The position numbers and the translations under genes were made by a program. From NCBI RefSeq assembly GCF_000621445.1, contig NZ_KK211279.1, positions 243,587-307,586 of the forward strand: a stretch of DNA of 64,000 nt. The letters are read 5' to 3'. The number at the start of each line of letters is the position of its first letter. Position 1 is the first letter of the stretch. The notes beneath the pieces are model-generated. The model worked only from the letters and a program-made list of their open reading frames with translations, was not told the DNA's origin and made no database searches. The stretch comes from Alkalihalobacillus bogoriensis ATCC BAA-922 (GTDB taxonomy: Bacteria; Bacillota; Bacilli; Bacillales; Bacillaceae_F). Below are positions 42,379 to 52,579 of the stretch, piece after piece.

Positions 42379-42699
42379 TTATTTTATTTTAAGCTCATTA
42401 ATTTTACTTGAAACAAACTCCCATTTCTTCCAAAACAAATCGAGTTGCTCTTGACCAGCAGTGTTGAGTGTGTAAAATTTTCTCGGCGGTCCCATAGTGG
42501 AAGGCTTTTTTTCAATGTCCACCAAATTGTTTTTCTCAAGTCTCATTGTAATCGTATAAACTGTACCTTCAACAACATCAGTAAATCCAAGTGCTCGCAG
42601 CTGTTGTGTAATTTCATAACCGTAAGTTTCTCCGCGGCTGATGATTTCAAGCACACACCCCTCCAGCACTCCTTTCAACATTTCTGTAATATGTTCCAA
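42379..42699 (-). CDS. PadR family transcriptional regulator
   Basis: 106 residues. [24 protein letters not shown] starts the winged helix, [20 protein letters not shown] is the recognition region and [21 protein letters not shown] the wing. TTG start after GGGAGGGGG. It heads the PadR-DUF1048 x3 operon. A PadR-type dyad lies in its promoter. Confidence 0.9.
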   Translation of the reverse strand: MEHITEMLKGVLEGCVLEIISRGETYGYEITQQLRALGFTDVVEGTVYTITMRLEKNNLVDIEKKPSTMGPPRKFYTLNTAGQEQLDLFWKKWEFVSSKINELKIK

Positions 42700-42761
42700 A
42701 ATTCTCCCCCTCCCGTAGTATTACACTTTATTTTATTAGCCTATTATAAAAATTGAATTTC

Positions 42762-42810
42762 CTACACAGTATTCTGTAATACTTATTACTGCTATATAGT
42801 AATGCAGAAT
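42762..42810. promoter_or_regulatory. PadR operator candidate
   Basis: GTATTCTG at one end and CAGAATAC at the other form a dyad 43 nt across, with TAATACTTATTACT and TATATAGTAATG between. The left half recurs at 41222-41265. Location 60-110 nt before padR fits an autoregulated promoter. Confidence 0.55.
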
Positions 42811-42865
42811 ACCTTCACTTGTCAAACCCATTTTTAAAATTATGAACACCATAATTAGACTAATA

Positions 42866-42896
42866 ACAAAAAAAGAGCAACAGGGCTCTTTTTCAT
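42866..42896 (-). terminator. Terminator of gene 42974
   Basis: On the minus strand AAAGAGCCCTGTTGCTCTTT is a short GC-containing stem followed by TTTTGTT, ~80 nt after the stop. Confidence 0.7.
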
Positions 42897-42973
42897 CCAA
42901 ACTTTAAACACAAGGGATATTACCTTCTACCTATCTCATATGTGCCCTTTTATTTCACTCCATCTAACACCTG

Positions 42974-43633
42974 TTATTCCCCATAAACATCAAGCCCCAC
43001 AATACTCCCGTCCTTATCATCAACAACTAAAACCATCCGTTCGGCAAAAGAACTAAACAGTCGAATCGTTTCAGCTTCCTTTAATTTATCTTCTAGAAAC
43101 CAGCCCTTTGGTTGAAGGGATAACAAACCGTATTTTGCAAAAAATGAGTGTGTAATAAATTCTTGTAACTTCTCTGTTTCTTTTAAATTTAGCGGTTCAA
43201 TTTTTGCTTGGTTTACCTCAAAATAATTCAACTTCCTTGATGAATGAAAGGTGGCGCGATCAGTGCTGCGGTATAAATCAGCAATCACAGGATAGGTCCC
43301 AACCGAAAGTTTGTCTTGTACCATTTTTTTCGATGCATCTTTTAGACACCTTACATTTATTTCTGTTAACTTCCCATCGATAAAGATTTGCTTTACATCT
43401 GAATAATGAGGTACTATTTCCTCCATTGTCATCTTGAGAGCCCTTTCATTTGGAACAGGGAAGGTGGCTAGAGCATCAGTTTTTAGAAGTACATCATACG
43501 AAGCAAAAAACAAACATACTTCACTCATTTCCGTTAATACACCTGTTGAATCAATGGGTACAATTTCAAGTTCTCCATTTTCAACATTCATTTCATTTTC
43601 CGGTTCTTTGATAATAGTTAGCCATGCATACAA
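42974..43633 (-). CDS. Hypothetical protein
   Basis: 219 residues, soluble. Starts MYAWLTIIKEPENEMNVENG and contains FFASYDVLLKTDALATFPVP and GWFLEDKLKEAETIRLF. No membrane segment or catalytic motif recognised. AGGTAG lies some way before the ATG. Function unknown. Confidence 0.6.
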   Translation of the reverse strand: MYAWLTIIKEPENEMNVENGELEIVPIDSTGVLTEMSEVCLFFASYDVLLKTDALATFPVPNERALKMTMEEIVPHYSDVKQIFIDGKLTEINVRCLKDASKKMVQDKLSVGTYPVIADLYRSTDRATFHSSRKLNYFEVNQAKIEPLNLKETEKLQEFITHSFFAKYGLLSLQPKGWFLEDKLKEAETIRLFSSFAERMVLVVDDKDGSIVGLDVYGE

Positions 43634-43666
43634 AAAACTACCTCCATTCTTTTCCTGAACAAAATA

Positions 43667-44200
43667 TCATTTCTTGTATTCCATTAACCAACAATCTTGA
43701 TATTCACCTTCGTGCCACTCATTCTTTGGAAGGAACTTCACTTTTTTAAATCCACACTTTTCATAACAGCGAATTGCCCTTTTATTTCTTGTTTGAGGGT
43801 CCATTACTACTCTTATTGCTTTTATTTCTTCGGTTAAGAACTGAACCATAGAGGATACAAGTAATGTTCCTATTCCTTTATTCCAATATGCTACTTCTCC
43901 AATGAATTGGTCGGTACCAAAGATAATCTCATTCGCATATCCATAATTTTTTTTCGTTTCTTCGTCCATAGGATAAAATTGAATATAGCCAACTTCATGG
44001 CCACCAAATTCAACAATACATCTAACCTCATCATCTTCAGCTGGATAAAAAGCTTTTTCAACCTTTTCAATGTCCATTGGATTGTCTCTTCCTTCATAAA
44101 ATTCGAGCACTGTCGGATCAGACAGCCACTTTACTAACAGAAACTTATCCTTAATTTCTAATTTGCGAACTTTAAGATGATCATTTTGAAAAAGTAACAT
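43667..44200 (-). CDS. GNAT acetyltransferase, aminoglycoside 6'-N-acetyltransferase-like
   Basis: 177 residues. LRVRKLEIKD-type start (LKVRKLEIKDKFLLVKWLSD), acetyl-CoA motif GEVAYWNKGIGTLLVSSMV, then VVMDPQTRNKRAIRCYEKCG and a C-terminal EGEYQDCWLMEY. The latter two blocks are characteristic of the AAC(6')-type acetyltransferase group. Resistance is plausible but only inferred. GGGGATGAGG precedes ATG. Confidence 0.85.
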   Translation of the reverse strand: MLLFQNDHLKVRKLEIKDKFLLVKWLSDPTVLEFYEGRDNPMDIEKVEKAFYPAEDDEVRCIVEFGGHEVGYIQFYPMDEETKKNYGYANEIIFGTDQFIGEVAYWNKGIGTLLVSSMVQFLTEEIKAIRVVMDPQTRNKRAIRCYEKCGFKKVKFLPKNEWHEGEYQDCWLMEYKK

Positions 44201-44293
44201 ACTATCCTCATCCCCCTAGCCTTTTATTGTTGCACTCACTAGTGATGTAATAATCTTAATATCATTTTCAGACTTTCAAGTCGACCACTAAAA

Positions 44294-44725
44294 TTAAATT
44301 AATTTCTTAATGAATGCACACAATTCATCCCTTGTTTTTAACAACTTTCCCTTTTCACTTTCATTATTTAATGGCGTCTCTAAATAAAAATCAGCAAACG
44401 ATTGATGCCTATACCTTGGTACAACATGCATATGAAAATGATGAAGCTCACTAAATATTCCGCCGTTTTGACATATTGTTATCCCATCAGGCTTATAAAG
44501 TGCTTTAACCGCTTTTGAAATTAACCTAGATGCTTGTATTACAGCATTTGCTGTGTCTTCTCTAAGTTCATCGACATCTTCAACATGCTCTTTTGGCAGT
44601 ATCAAAACATGCCCTTCATTAAATGGGTTATGGTCCAAAATACAACAAACATAGTCGTTTTCATAAACTACATGTACTGCTGAAATTTTATTAGCTAACT
44701 GACATCCCAAACAATCTGATTTCAT
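44294..44725 (-). CDS. HIT family protein (histidine triad)
   Basis: 143 residues from ATG 44725 (GAGGAGGG upstream), instead of ATG 44881, whose extension reads through the palindromic element. CLGCQL metal-binding-like start, CCILDHNPFNEGHVLILPKEH (~27-47) and the triad HFHMHVVPRYRH (~97-108). HIT proteins hydrolyse or transfer nucleotidyl groups. Single gene. Confidence 0.87.
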   Translation of the reverse strand: MKSDCLGCQLANKISAVHVVYENDYVCCILDHNPFNEGHVLILPKEHVEDVDELREDTANAVIQASRLISKAVKALYKPDGITICQNGGIFSELHHFHMHVVPRYRHQSFADFYLETPLNNESEKGKLLKTRDELCAFIKKLI

Positions 44726-44740
44726 ATTATCTACCCTCCT

Positions 44741-44770
44741 CAATGAAAAATCCCCCTCTTTTAAAGAGAG
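44741..44770 (-). terminator. Terminator-like hairpin before HIT gene
   Basis: On the minus strand CCCCTCTCTTTAAAAGAGGGG is followed by ATTTTTCATT and then the HIT ribosome binding site. It either ends the upstream transcript or could attenuate the HIT gene. Confidence 0.55.
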
Positions 44771-44801
44771 GGGCTGAACTTTTGTCATGTGCTCAACCGT
44801 A

Positions 44802-44983
44802 ACGGACATCTGTTCCGCTATTTCATGAAAAATAGGCAAATCTTGATCCCGTTCGGACATATGTTCCGCTACTAGACCCAAAAAACGAGAAAAACTCTTT
44901 AACTTTCTAAGTTAACGGAAGCAATGTCCGATAGCATCTGAAAAACATTAGTTTTTACAAAAATAACGGAACAGATGTCCGTA
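44802..44983. repeat. Quadripartite ~185-bp palindromic element, copy 6
   Basis: TAACGGACATCTGTTCCGCT, TTCGGACATATGTTCCGCT, then AACGGAAGCAATGTCCGATAG and AATAACGGAACAGATGTCCG. It is located upstream of the HIT gene; the frame extending from that gene through it is not coding. Confidence 0.88.
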
Positions 44984-45018
44984 AGACAAGTCTTACCCGT
45001 ATCCAAGCTATAAAACTA

Positions 45019-45168
45019 CTATTTTCTGTTCAGTTTCTTTAACTCATCGACAAGTTCTTGGTTTGTCTGATTACACTCTTTCATTAACTTCAGTGTTTTT
45101 CGCTGCTTTTCGTCTATGCTAATAAAAGCAAACACACCTAATGCTAGAATAATTAAAAAACCAATCAT
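45019..45168 (-). CDS. Small membrane-anchored coiled-coil protein
   Basis: 49 residues, start GGAGGAG then ATG 45168: hydrophobic MIGFLIILALGVFAFI, then a charged helix (LKLMKECNQTNQELVDELKK). Same plan as 16338 and 20848. Nothing else is seen between 45169 and 45422. Confidence 0.65.
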   Translation of the reverse strand: MIGFLIILALGVFAFISIDEKQRKTLKLMKECNQTNQELVDELKKLNRK

Positions 45169-45422
45169 TTTTATGTACTCCTCCATTTTTCAAAAAGGCT
45201 TCAATAATTCAACCTTACCATAATTACCAATTAATTAGGAGGGGGTATCTATTTTTAATAAAGTGTAATTATTTTCTTTAAATATACTGACGAATAAAAT
45301 AATCCGGTATTAATAGCAACGTCCCTAGTAAAAAATCGATATAATCTCTTTACATAATCCTACTTCCATCTAACAAAACAAGAATTTCTAACCAACTCTT
45401 GTTTTACATCTTAATTTCCCTA

Positions 45423-45962
45423 TTAAATGTTTAGTGCTTCCCATTCTTCCCTTAAAATCCCCATACGAATGGAATCATAATGACGTCCTTCATGAAAGCG
45501 GACTTTTCGTATACGCGCTTCTATTTGCATTCCGATTTTCTCACCGACCCGAATCATTCTTTCATTACCAGACCAAGTTGTTAAACCAACTCTTACAACC
45601 GGCAATGAATTGAATAAGTGATTAAGCCAAAGTTTCAAGGAGCGAGTACCTATGCCTTTATTCCAAGTTTCAGCTTTGTGAATAACAATTCCTAATTCTA
45701 ACCAATTACATTGTTCATCCTCATAATAATAAGACACAACGCCACATACGACTTCATCGACCGTAATGACCCACCTATCATCCACACCAACCCATGCTGG
45801 TGCAGTTTCCATGAAAGTCTCAAATGGAATCGATTTATGAGGAAAGTAAGGAGCATCCCATTTCTTCCATTCGGGTTTATCTTCTTTATAGATTAGCTCC
45901 CACAGTTTTGATAAATCTTGCTCCATAATCGGACGGATTACTAGTTCATTATCTTGATACAT
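45423..45962 (-). CDS. GNAT family N-acetyltransferase (RimJ/RimL type)
   Basis: 179 residues from ATG 45962 (AGAGGA upstream), rather than ATG 46010. ELVIRPIMEQDLSKLWELIY at the start, then LGIVIHKAETWNKGIGTRSLKLWLNHLF (~99-126) as acetyl-CoA site, and WSGNERMIRVGEKIGMQIE (~138-156). Typical RimL-like ordering. Substrate unknown. Confidence 0.86.
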   Translation of the reverse strand: MYQDNELVIRPIMEQDLSKLWELIYKEDKPEWKKWDAPYFPHKSIPFETFMETAPAWVGVDDRWVITVDEVVCGVVSYYYEDEQCNWLELGIVIHKAETWNKGIGTRSLKLWLNHLFNSLPVVRVGLTTWSGNERMIRVGEKIGMQIEARIRKVRFHEGRHYDSIRMGILREEWEALNI

Positions 45963-46281
45963 AACAAATCCTCTTTTCATATTTTTTATTGACGATTCTC
46001 TACTTTTCAATCACCTTATTGAACTGTTTATTTTTCATCTTCATCATACCTTCCTTTTATTAGTTTCATTGTATCATTTTTCCAATCGGAAGTTTTAGTT
46101 TTTCAGTAACGCGCTTTGTTCACTAAAAGAAAATACGAATTTATGAACGCACCAAAAAGAGCCCCATCTTTAAAGAGATGGAACTCTTTCAATACCCGTT
46201 ACTTCATGCTGAAAAAACATATACTGAACAACCACTGTCTTAGACTTTATAACTGAATTGCTCCGTCCAACACGTCATCCT

Positions 46282-46449
46282 TTACATCCCCTCAAAAAAC
46301 ATATCAGCATAATACTCAATTTCACTATCATTCCGTAGTAGCGCCACCATTTTTTTCACAAACTTTTCGGATAAGATTCCTTCTTGAAAAAAATGATTTG
46401 CGTAATTAGCTGCCGTTTCCTTCACTTCTAGTTTAGAAAATGATAGCGT
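46282..46449 (-). pseudogene. Orphan C-terminal fragment
   Basis: An open frame encodes KLEVKETAANYANHFFQEGI and continues SEKFVKKMVALLRNDSEIEYY to EGM-stop at 46282. The composition is protein-like, but no start or ribosome binding site is visible; an in-frame stop lies at 46450-46452 inside the arabinanase cre site. Only GTG 46425 could start a 47-residue peptide. Likely the end of a lost gene. The rest of 45963-46522 shows no gene. Confidence 0.5.
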
Positions 46450-46454
46450 TTACA
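46441..46454 (+). promoter_or_regulatory. cre site for CcpA
   Basis: TGATAGCGTTTACA matches the catabolite-responsive element consensus (TGWAANCGNTNWCA) at all but one position. It lies ~70 nt before the arabinanase start, indicating repression by preferred sugars. Confidence 0.75.
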
Positions 46455-46507
46455 TCATTGTAACGGAAGGAAGGAGAATAGTTTTATCTTTATAAAAAAT
46501 AAAATAA

Positions 46508-47932
<1,425 letters not shown>

Positions 47933-47935
<3 letters not shown>

Positions 47936-47975
47936 ACGGATTTTTTATACCGTCGTACATCGGGTCCGTTTACGT
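47933..47975 (+). terminator. Terminator after arabinanase gene
   Basis: AAACGGA and TCCGTTT pair around a 24-nt loop right after the stop. A second hairpin, GCCCTTG...CAAGGGC with inner AACC/GGTT and following TTTAAC, lies at 48004-48044. Either could end transcription. Confidence 0.55.
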
Positions 47976-48003
47976 AAGGCTATTAAAACTTAATTGATTT
48001 TTA

Positions 48004-48046
48004 GGCCCTTGGTTTAACCTGTGATGGTTATCAAGGGCTTTAACAA
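48004..48046 (+). terminator. Second hairpin after arabinanase gene
   Basis: Outer stem GCCCTTG / CAAGGGC and inner AACC / GGTT, followed by TTTAAC. The remainder to 48324 holds nothing I can assign. Confidence 0.5.
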
Positions 48047-48324
48047 GATTGAGTATCAATCTTGAGAGACATGAAAGGTTATCAAGCGTGATTTTTGTGG
48101 AGATTTCAAAGTGTGGATACAACTTCCTTTAGTGAATTATAGTTTCCTATCCAATGAATGCAGTGCTCTTCGATAAATAACACAATGCTTAAACTCTTAA
48201 TATTTGTTAATTCTCTTTATATAACACAATAGCAAAATACTGTATAATTATATCCAGTTAGATGGTTTAGTTGTTATATTTATACAAAGTTTATATCAAA
48301 TCTAATAAAAGAAAGGGTGATGAT

Positions 48325-48618
48325 TTGAAGTACGGAAAATGGTCAGCCATACTTAGCATTATTTGTGGATTAGGACTTCTTTTGAGTTATGTTGTTGCTT
48401 CAGACACTCCAGCAGGGTTGGAATATTTCTACTTAACCATACTTTTCTTTGGTTCGATATTATTAGGTATCGTCAGTCTAATTTTTACTGTAATTGCCTA
48501 CGTAAACAAAGAAAAAGGATTCATAAAAAACGTCGCTCCCATTGTCATTTGTTTCATTTTGCTATTGTACCTTCTCGCCTTTATCTTAATGATAATCGGA
48601 TTAACGTCCGGACCTTAA
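48325..48618 (+). CDS. Small membrane protein, related in plan to 14316 gene
   Basis: 97 residues from TTG 48325 (AAAGGGTGATGA 3-5 nt upstream), rather than ATG 48271. Three hydrophobic helices and GIVSLIFTVIAYVNKEKGF in the middle, like the 14316 protein. Unknown function. The stop is 15 nt before the next ATG. Confidence 0.6.
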   Translation: MKYGKWSAILSIICGLGLLLSYVVASDTPAGLEYFYLTILFFGSILLGIVSLIFTVIAYVNKEKGFIKNVAPIVICFILLLYLLAFILMIIGLTSGP

Positions 48619-48633
48619 AGGAGGTTTCTCTAC

Positions 48634-48777
48634 ATGAAAACATTACTATTGACTCGTACAGAAATACAAAACCTCTTGGAGCCTATAGAGCTTTATCCAG
48701 CCTTAAAAGAAGCGTTTGCCCAATATTCTTTAACACGACAGATTCCAGCACAACGGGCACGTTCTGACCGCTTTTGA
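48634..48777 (+). pseudogene. Truncated ornithine cyclodeaminase family N-terminus
   Basis: 47 codons: MKTLLLTRTEIQNLLEPIEL, then PALKEAFAQYSL and PAQRARSDRF-stop. The pattern LLLxxxEIxxLL...AFxxYS...PxQRxR is the N-terminus of the ornithine cyclodeaminase/mu-crystallin family, normally ~320 residues. GGAGG precedes ATG, but no remaining coding sequence follows. A relic, possibly still translated. Confidence 0.75.
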
Positions 48778-48885
48778 ACGAAATAAAGGTCGTTATATAA
48801 ACTTCTTAGAATAAACATTACTAATGTCATTGTTAATAGATTGAAGCCGTTGATTTAAAACCCAATAATGAGAGGGGCATGAGTA

Positions 48886-50085
48886 GTGTTAAAAAACATT
48901 GATTCTTCATTTGTTGCTGAATTAGTGTCCACTGCGGTATCAAAGAAAAACATATTTGGTACTGTATTATGTGTCGAAAATGGAGATAACACAATCACAC
49001 ACTTATATGCATCTGGTAATCTCACTGAAACGAAACCATACTTTATAGCAAGCGTAACAAAGCTTTATGTCACGGCTGTTATCCTAAAATTGAAGTCTAG
49101 CAATCAACTAAATCTCCAAGATAAAATCTCCGAATATTTGTCTGATGACATTCTACATGAACTCCATCTTTTTAATGGAAAAGAATACTCCAAAGGGATA
49201 TCAATCAAACACTTAATGTCCAACACATCAGGAATTCCTGATTATTTCACTTCTGATGCGGTCAGAAAGTTAACGGCAGGACATGATCAGAGTTGGGGTT
49301 TTGAAAAAACAATCGCGAGCGCAAAACAAAAGAAACCGAAATTTGTGCCTGGTAAAAAAGCACATTACTCCGATACAAATTATCAACTTCTTGGCAAAAT
49401 TATTGAAACAATTACAAACAAAGATATTCATACCGTCTTCAAGGAATTTATCTTTGATGAACTTCATTTAGAGAATACATACTTATTTAATGATGTGAAT
49501 GATACTCTACCTGCCCCTATCTATTATAAAGATAAGGAAATCCATCTCCCAAAATATATGGCTTCTATCGGACCAGAAGGTGGCATTGTATCAACGGCAA
49601 AGGAATGTATGACCTTTTTAAAGGCGTTCATCAATGGTCATTTATTTCCAAAAGAATATATTCATGAGCTTAAAGAGTGGAAACTCCTTTTTGGACCCGG
49701 ACTTTTTTTTTATGGAGTCGGAATAGCAAATCAACCTATCTTCTTTAAAGAATTAAAAAATGGGCTAATCGGACATTGGGGACAAACAGGAGCTTTTTCA
49801 TTCTACCATCCTCAGACTGATTTATACTTTACAGGTACGACCAATCAGTTTTACGGGCAAAATGTTGCCGCAAAGATGATGATAAAAATTATTAAGAAAA
49901 TAAAACAATCATACATGATGAAAAGGACCACACATAATCGAGATGACTATGTGTGGTCCAAACTAGATATCAGTAACCTTTTCGTTTCAACTCGCTCGTC
50001 AGCTTCTTCCGCTTTGCTTTCTCGGCTAGCTGAGCGCGCTTATCGGTTTTGCGTTCGAGATAGGCTAATTCTTTTTGTAACTTAA
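48886..50085 (+). CDS. Serine hydrolase, beta-lactamase family, with extended C-terminus
   Basis: 399 residues from GTG 48886 (AGAGGGG upstream). SVTKLY (SxxK, ~56) and YSDTNYQ (YxN, ~160) mark the class C beta-lactamase/penicillin-binding fold; GHWGQTG (~302-308) is the third motif. No signal peptide. The last ~45 codons run through a terminator hairpin (49922-49957) and overlap rsgA on the other strand by 116 nt; the native end was probably near KKIKQSYMMKR. Confidence 0.8.
   Translation: MLKNIDSSFVAELVSTAVSKKNIFGTVLCVENGDNTITHLYASGNLTETKPYFIASVTKLYVTAVILKLKSSNQLNLQDKISEYLSDDILHELHLFNGKEYSKGISIKHLMSNTSGIPDYFTSDAVRKLTAGHDQSWGFEKTIASAKQKKPKFVPGKKAHYSDTNYQLLGKIIETITNKDIHTVFKEFIFDELHLENTYLFNDVNDTLPAPIYYKDKEIHLPKYMASIGPEGGIVSTAKECMTFLKAFINGHLFPKEYIHELKEWKLLFGPGLFFYGVGIANQPIFFKELKNGLIGHWGQTGAFSFYHPQTDLYFTGTTNQFYGQNVAAKMMIKIIKKIKQSYMMKRTTHNRDDYVWSKLDISNLFVSTRSSASSALLSRLAERAYRFCVRDRLILFVT
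49922..49960. terminator. Bidirectional terminator between serine hydrolase and rsgA
   Basis: GGACCACACATA and TATGTGTGGTCC make a 12-bp perfect stem. It is inside the serine hydrolase reading frame, evidence that this frame has lost its stop codon. Confidence 0.8.
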
Positions 50086-51028
50086 GATAACTTGTATAAC
50101 GGTTTTGGTCTAGTTCCCCATTAGCAATCGCGGTTTGAACAGCGCAATGCGGTTCATTCGTATGAGTGCAGTCTCGAAAGCGACAGTTTTCTTCTAATTC
50201 ATAAATATCACGAAAGACATGTTCGGAAGCTTCCTCTGATTCCCAAAGCTGGAGCTCCCTCATTCCAGGTGTATCGATAATCAGACCTCCATAGGCAAGC
50301 ATGATTAGCTCTCGATGTGTCGTTGTGTGTTTTCCTCTGTCATCGCCTACTCTAACTTCTTGAACGAGTTGTTTTTCATGTCCAGCCAGATAGTTCGTTA
50401 ATGTTGATTTTCCCGCTCCTGATGATCCTAATAAAGCTATTGTTTTACCAGTTGTGACATAGTCCTTCATGTCCTCAAGGCCTTCTTTAGTTTTCACACT
50501 CACAACATGAACAGGCACTCCGATTGCGACTGCTTCTACTTCCGCCAGTTTGCTCTCGGTATCTGTGCAAAGGTCGGCCTTCGATAAGATGATAACTGGA
50601 TTCGCGCCACTCTCCCAGGCCATTAACAAATACCGCTCAATTCTCCGCACGTTAAAGTCATTGTTCAAGGAGTTTACCAAAAACACGGTATCTACATTTG
50701 TGGCAACAATTTGTTCTTCCGTCGTCGCCCCTGCTATTTTCCGTGAAAACTTACTGAACCGTGGCAACACCGTGTGGATCGTCGCCTTTCCTTCATCAAC
50801 CCTTGGTGAGATGACGACCCAATCTCCTACAGCCGGATAATCCACACGCTCACTTGCTTCAAATCGAAACTTCCCCGACACCTCGGCTAATAATTCTCCA
50901 TCTTCTGTAAAAACTCGATACATTCGTTTATGCTCAAGCGCGACTCTTCCTATTGAAAAGCCTTGCTCTTTATATGAATCAAATGCTTGCTCTAATTGGT
51001 CATTCCAACCTAATTCGTATTTATTCAC
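49970..51028 (-). CDS. rsgA: Ribosome small subunit-dependent GTPase A
   Basis: 352 residues. N-terminal OB fold, then the circularly permuted GTPase order: G4 ILSKADL (~147), G1 GSSGAGKSTL (~200), G3 DTPGM (~253). The zinc finger follows, with NCRFRDCTHTNEPHCAV (~287-303). RsgA checks late 30S maturation. It retains the diagnostic motifs. A chromosomal housekeeping gene; B. subtilis type carries yloQ with this length or shorter. Minus-strand, own transcript. Confidence 0.92.
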   Translation of the reverse strand: MNKYELGWNDQLEQAFDSYKEQGFSIGRVALEHKRMYRVFTEDGELLAEVSGKFRFEASERVDYPAVGDWVVISPRVDEGKATIHTVLPRFSKFSRKIAGATTEEQIVATNVDTVFLVNSLNNDFNVRRIERYLLMAWESGANPVIILSKADLCTDTESKLAEVEAVAIGVPVHVVSVKTKEGLEDMKDYVTTGKTIALLGSSGAGKSTLTNYLAGHEKQLVQEVRVGDDRGKHTTTHRELIMLAYGGLIIDTPGMRELQLWESEEASEHVFRDIYELEENCRFRDCTHTNEPHCAVQTAIANGELDQNRYTSYLKLQKELAYLERKTDKRAQLAEKAKRKKLTSELKRKGY

Positions 51029-51069
51029 TTTTTACATCCTCCTATTGTCTAACATAAAAATAAAAAAGA

Positions 51070-51096
51070 CCGCAAATAACGGCCTTTTCTTTACAT
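51070..51096 (-). terminator. Terminator-like hairpin after the 22-residue peptide
   Basis: On the minus strand GGCCGTTATTTGCGGTC pairs G-C-rich ends (GCCG/CGGT) and is followed by TTTTTTATTTTT, just before rsgA. Confidence 0.65.
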
Positions 51097-51163
51097 AAAT
51101 AAATCATGGCCTCATCCACAGCCCATGATGAAATAAATGCTATCCAATAAGAAGAATCAACAT

Positions 51164-51232
51164 TTAGAAAGCTTCATATGAGGGCTGTGTATTATTTACA
51201 ATGCTTGCGTATAATCCGATCATCGTTTTCAT
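51164..51232 (-). CDS. Candidate 22-residue peptide
   Basis: ATG 51232 preceded by GAGGGATGTTTT starts MKTMIGLYASIVNNTQPSYE then AF-stop. A terminator lies 70 nt downstream, making a compact transcription unit. Such short peptides can be leader or signalling peptides. No family recognised. Confidence 0.4.
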   Translation of the reverse strand: MKTMIGLYASIVNNTQPSYEAF

Positions 51233-51336
51233 AAAACATCCCTCGCTTTCTTATTTGTTAAGAAAAGTATAGCATAGATTCAATTATTTGGAAAGGTTGT
51301 AAATCCGGACGAGTTTACTTCGTCCCCTCAATCCGT

Positions 51337-51516
51337 AACGGACGCCTGTTCCGCTATTTCATGGAAAACTCGCCTTTTTCAGTTCTATCGGACATACGTT
51401 CCGCTACTTGACCAAAATAGCGAGAAGACTCCCTTTTTTCCTCATGTAACGGAACCAATGTCCGATAGCATTTGAAAACTATTCATTTTTATTAATATAG
51501 CGGAATAGATGTCCAT
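51337..51516. repeat. Quadripartite ~185-bp palindromic element, copy 7
   Basis: TAACGGACGCCTGTTCCGCT, TATCGGACATACGTTCCGCT, then AACGGAACCAATGTCCGATAG and AATATAGCGGAATAGATGTCC. The surrounding gap 51029-51570 otherwise holds only the 22-residue candidate and its terminator. Confidence 0.88.
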
Positions 51517-51570
51517 TAGATTAATCTCATTTCTTTCTCCTTACTGTTCTACAAGAACAGACAACAAAAA

Positions 51571-52449
51571 TCAAAACCGCTCGAGCATAGCCAATCTCAA
51601 AAAGTCTATAAAACTATGAGTTTCAGTTGTTTCTACTTTCGTTAAAACATATGTTGCGGACGTCGGTGTTGAGACATTTTCTGACTTTATTTCTGACAAG
51701 TGGCTCTTCTCGATTTCATCTTTCACCATCGATAAAGGTAAATATGAAACACCTAAGCCATTTTCTATAAATTTCTTTGTCACTTCCACCTGGTTCACGA
51801 CCATTGTTCTAACCGTTGGGTAATGTCTTTTCACATCGTTTAATAATGAGTCCCAATATTCTGGGTGATTATGAGTGATGAGCGTATACGTTGGCAAAAC
51901 TTCACTTTCGACATCCTGCCTCCCCTCATAGCCTACACTTGCTCCAACTAAAATAACAGGTTCTTCATGTATCATTTTCACATTTAAATTTTCTTGCAAA
52001 GGTTTAACTCTTGATAGTCCTAAGTCTGCTTTCCCACTGTTTATTTCATCACCGATTTGAAAGGATTTTACGATATTTATAACTACTTCTATGTCAGGGT
52101 TTTCATCAATAAATGTTCGTAGTAACGATGGTAAAAATGATGCTGCAATTTGAGGGGCTACTGCAATCGTTAATTTACGACTGTATCCATGTTTCCAAGA
52201 TTCAAAGCTATCTATCCCTTCTTCATACTTTGATACAAATTCCTTTGCATAAGGAAGAAACTTATAGCCTGCTGGTGTTAAAGAAACAGCTTTTCCTTTT
52301 CGATCAAACAACTGAATATTAAGATGTTCTTCAAGCCGCTTTATATGTTTTGTAATCGCGGGTTGAGTTAAAAACAAATCTTCAGAAGCTTTTCTGAAAT
52401 TTTCATACTTTGCACATATTATAAACGTTTTTAACCATCTAATATCCAT
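51571..52449 (-). CDS. LysR family transcriptional regulator
   Basis: 292 residues from ATG 52449 (AAAGGAG 6 nt before). N-terminal HTH: LKTFIICAKYENFRKASEDL and LTQPAITKHIKRLEEHLNI (~4-45). The substrate-binding half starts ~90. Divergent from the methyltransferase gene at 52580, which it probably controls, as is usual for LysR proteins; effector unknown. Confidence 0.88.
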   Translation of the reverse strand: MDIRWLKTFIICAKYENFRKASEDLFLTQPAITKHIKRLEEHLNIQLFDRKGKAVSLTPAGYKFLPYAKEFVSKYEEGIDSFESWKHGYSRKLTIAVAPQIAASFLPSLLRTFIDENPDIEVVINIVKSFQIGDEINSGKADLGLSRVKPLQENLNVKMIHEEPVILVGASVGYEGRQDVESEVLPTYTLITHNHPEYWDSLLNDVKRHYPTVRTMVVNQVEVTKKFIENGLGVSYLPLSMVKDEIEKSHLSEIKSENVSTPTSATYVLTKVETTETHSFIDFLRLAMLERF

Positions 52450-52579
52450 GGACATCTCCTTTATCCTTATAACGATCCGTTATCAAAAATAACCAGTTTT
52501 GTTAATTTCAATTATATACTCTCTCCACTATAATTCAATTAACACTTTAAAAAATGTTTAAAAAGGGAGATGAAAAAAA

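Noticed and set aside
44726-44881. N-terminal extension of the HIT protein
   Set aside because: It runs through a terminator hairpin and a palindromic element; a good site precedes ATG 44725.
48363-48767. 134-codon plus-strand frame overlapping two small genes
   Set aside because: It is out of frame with two better supported genes and is Cys/Arg-rich shadow sequence.
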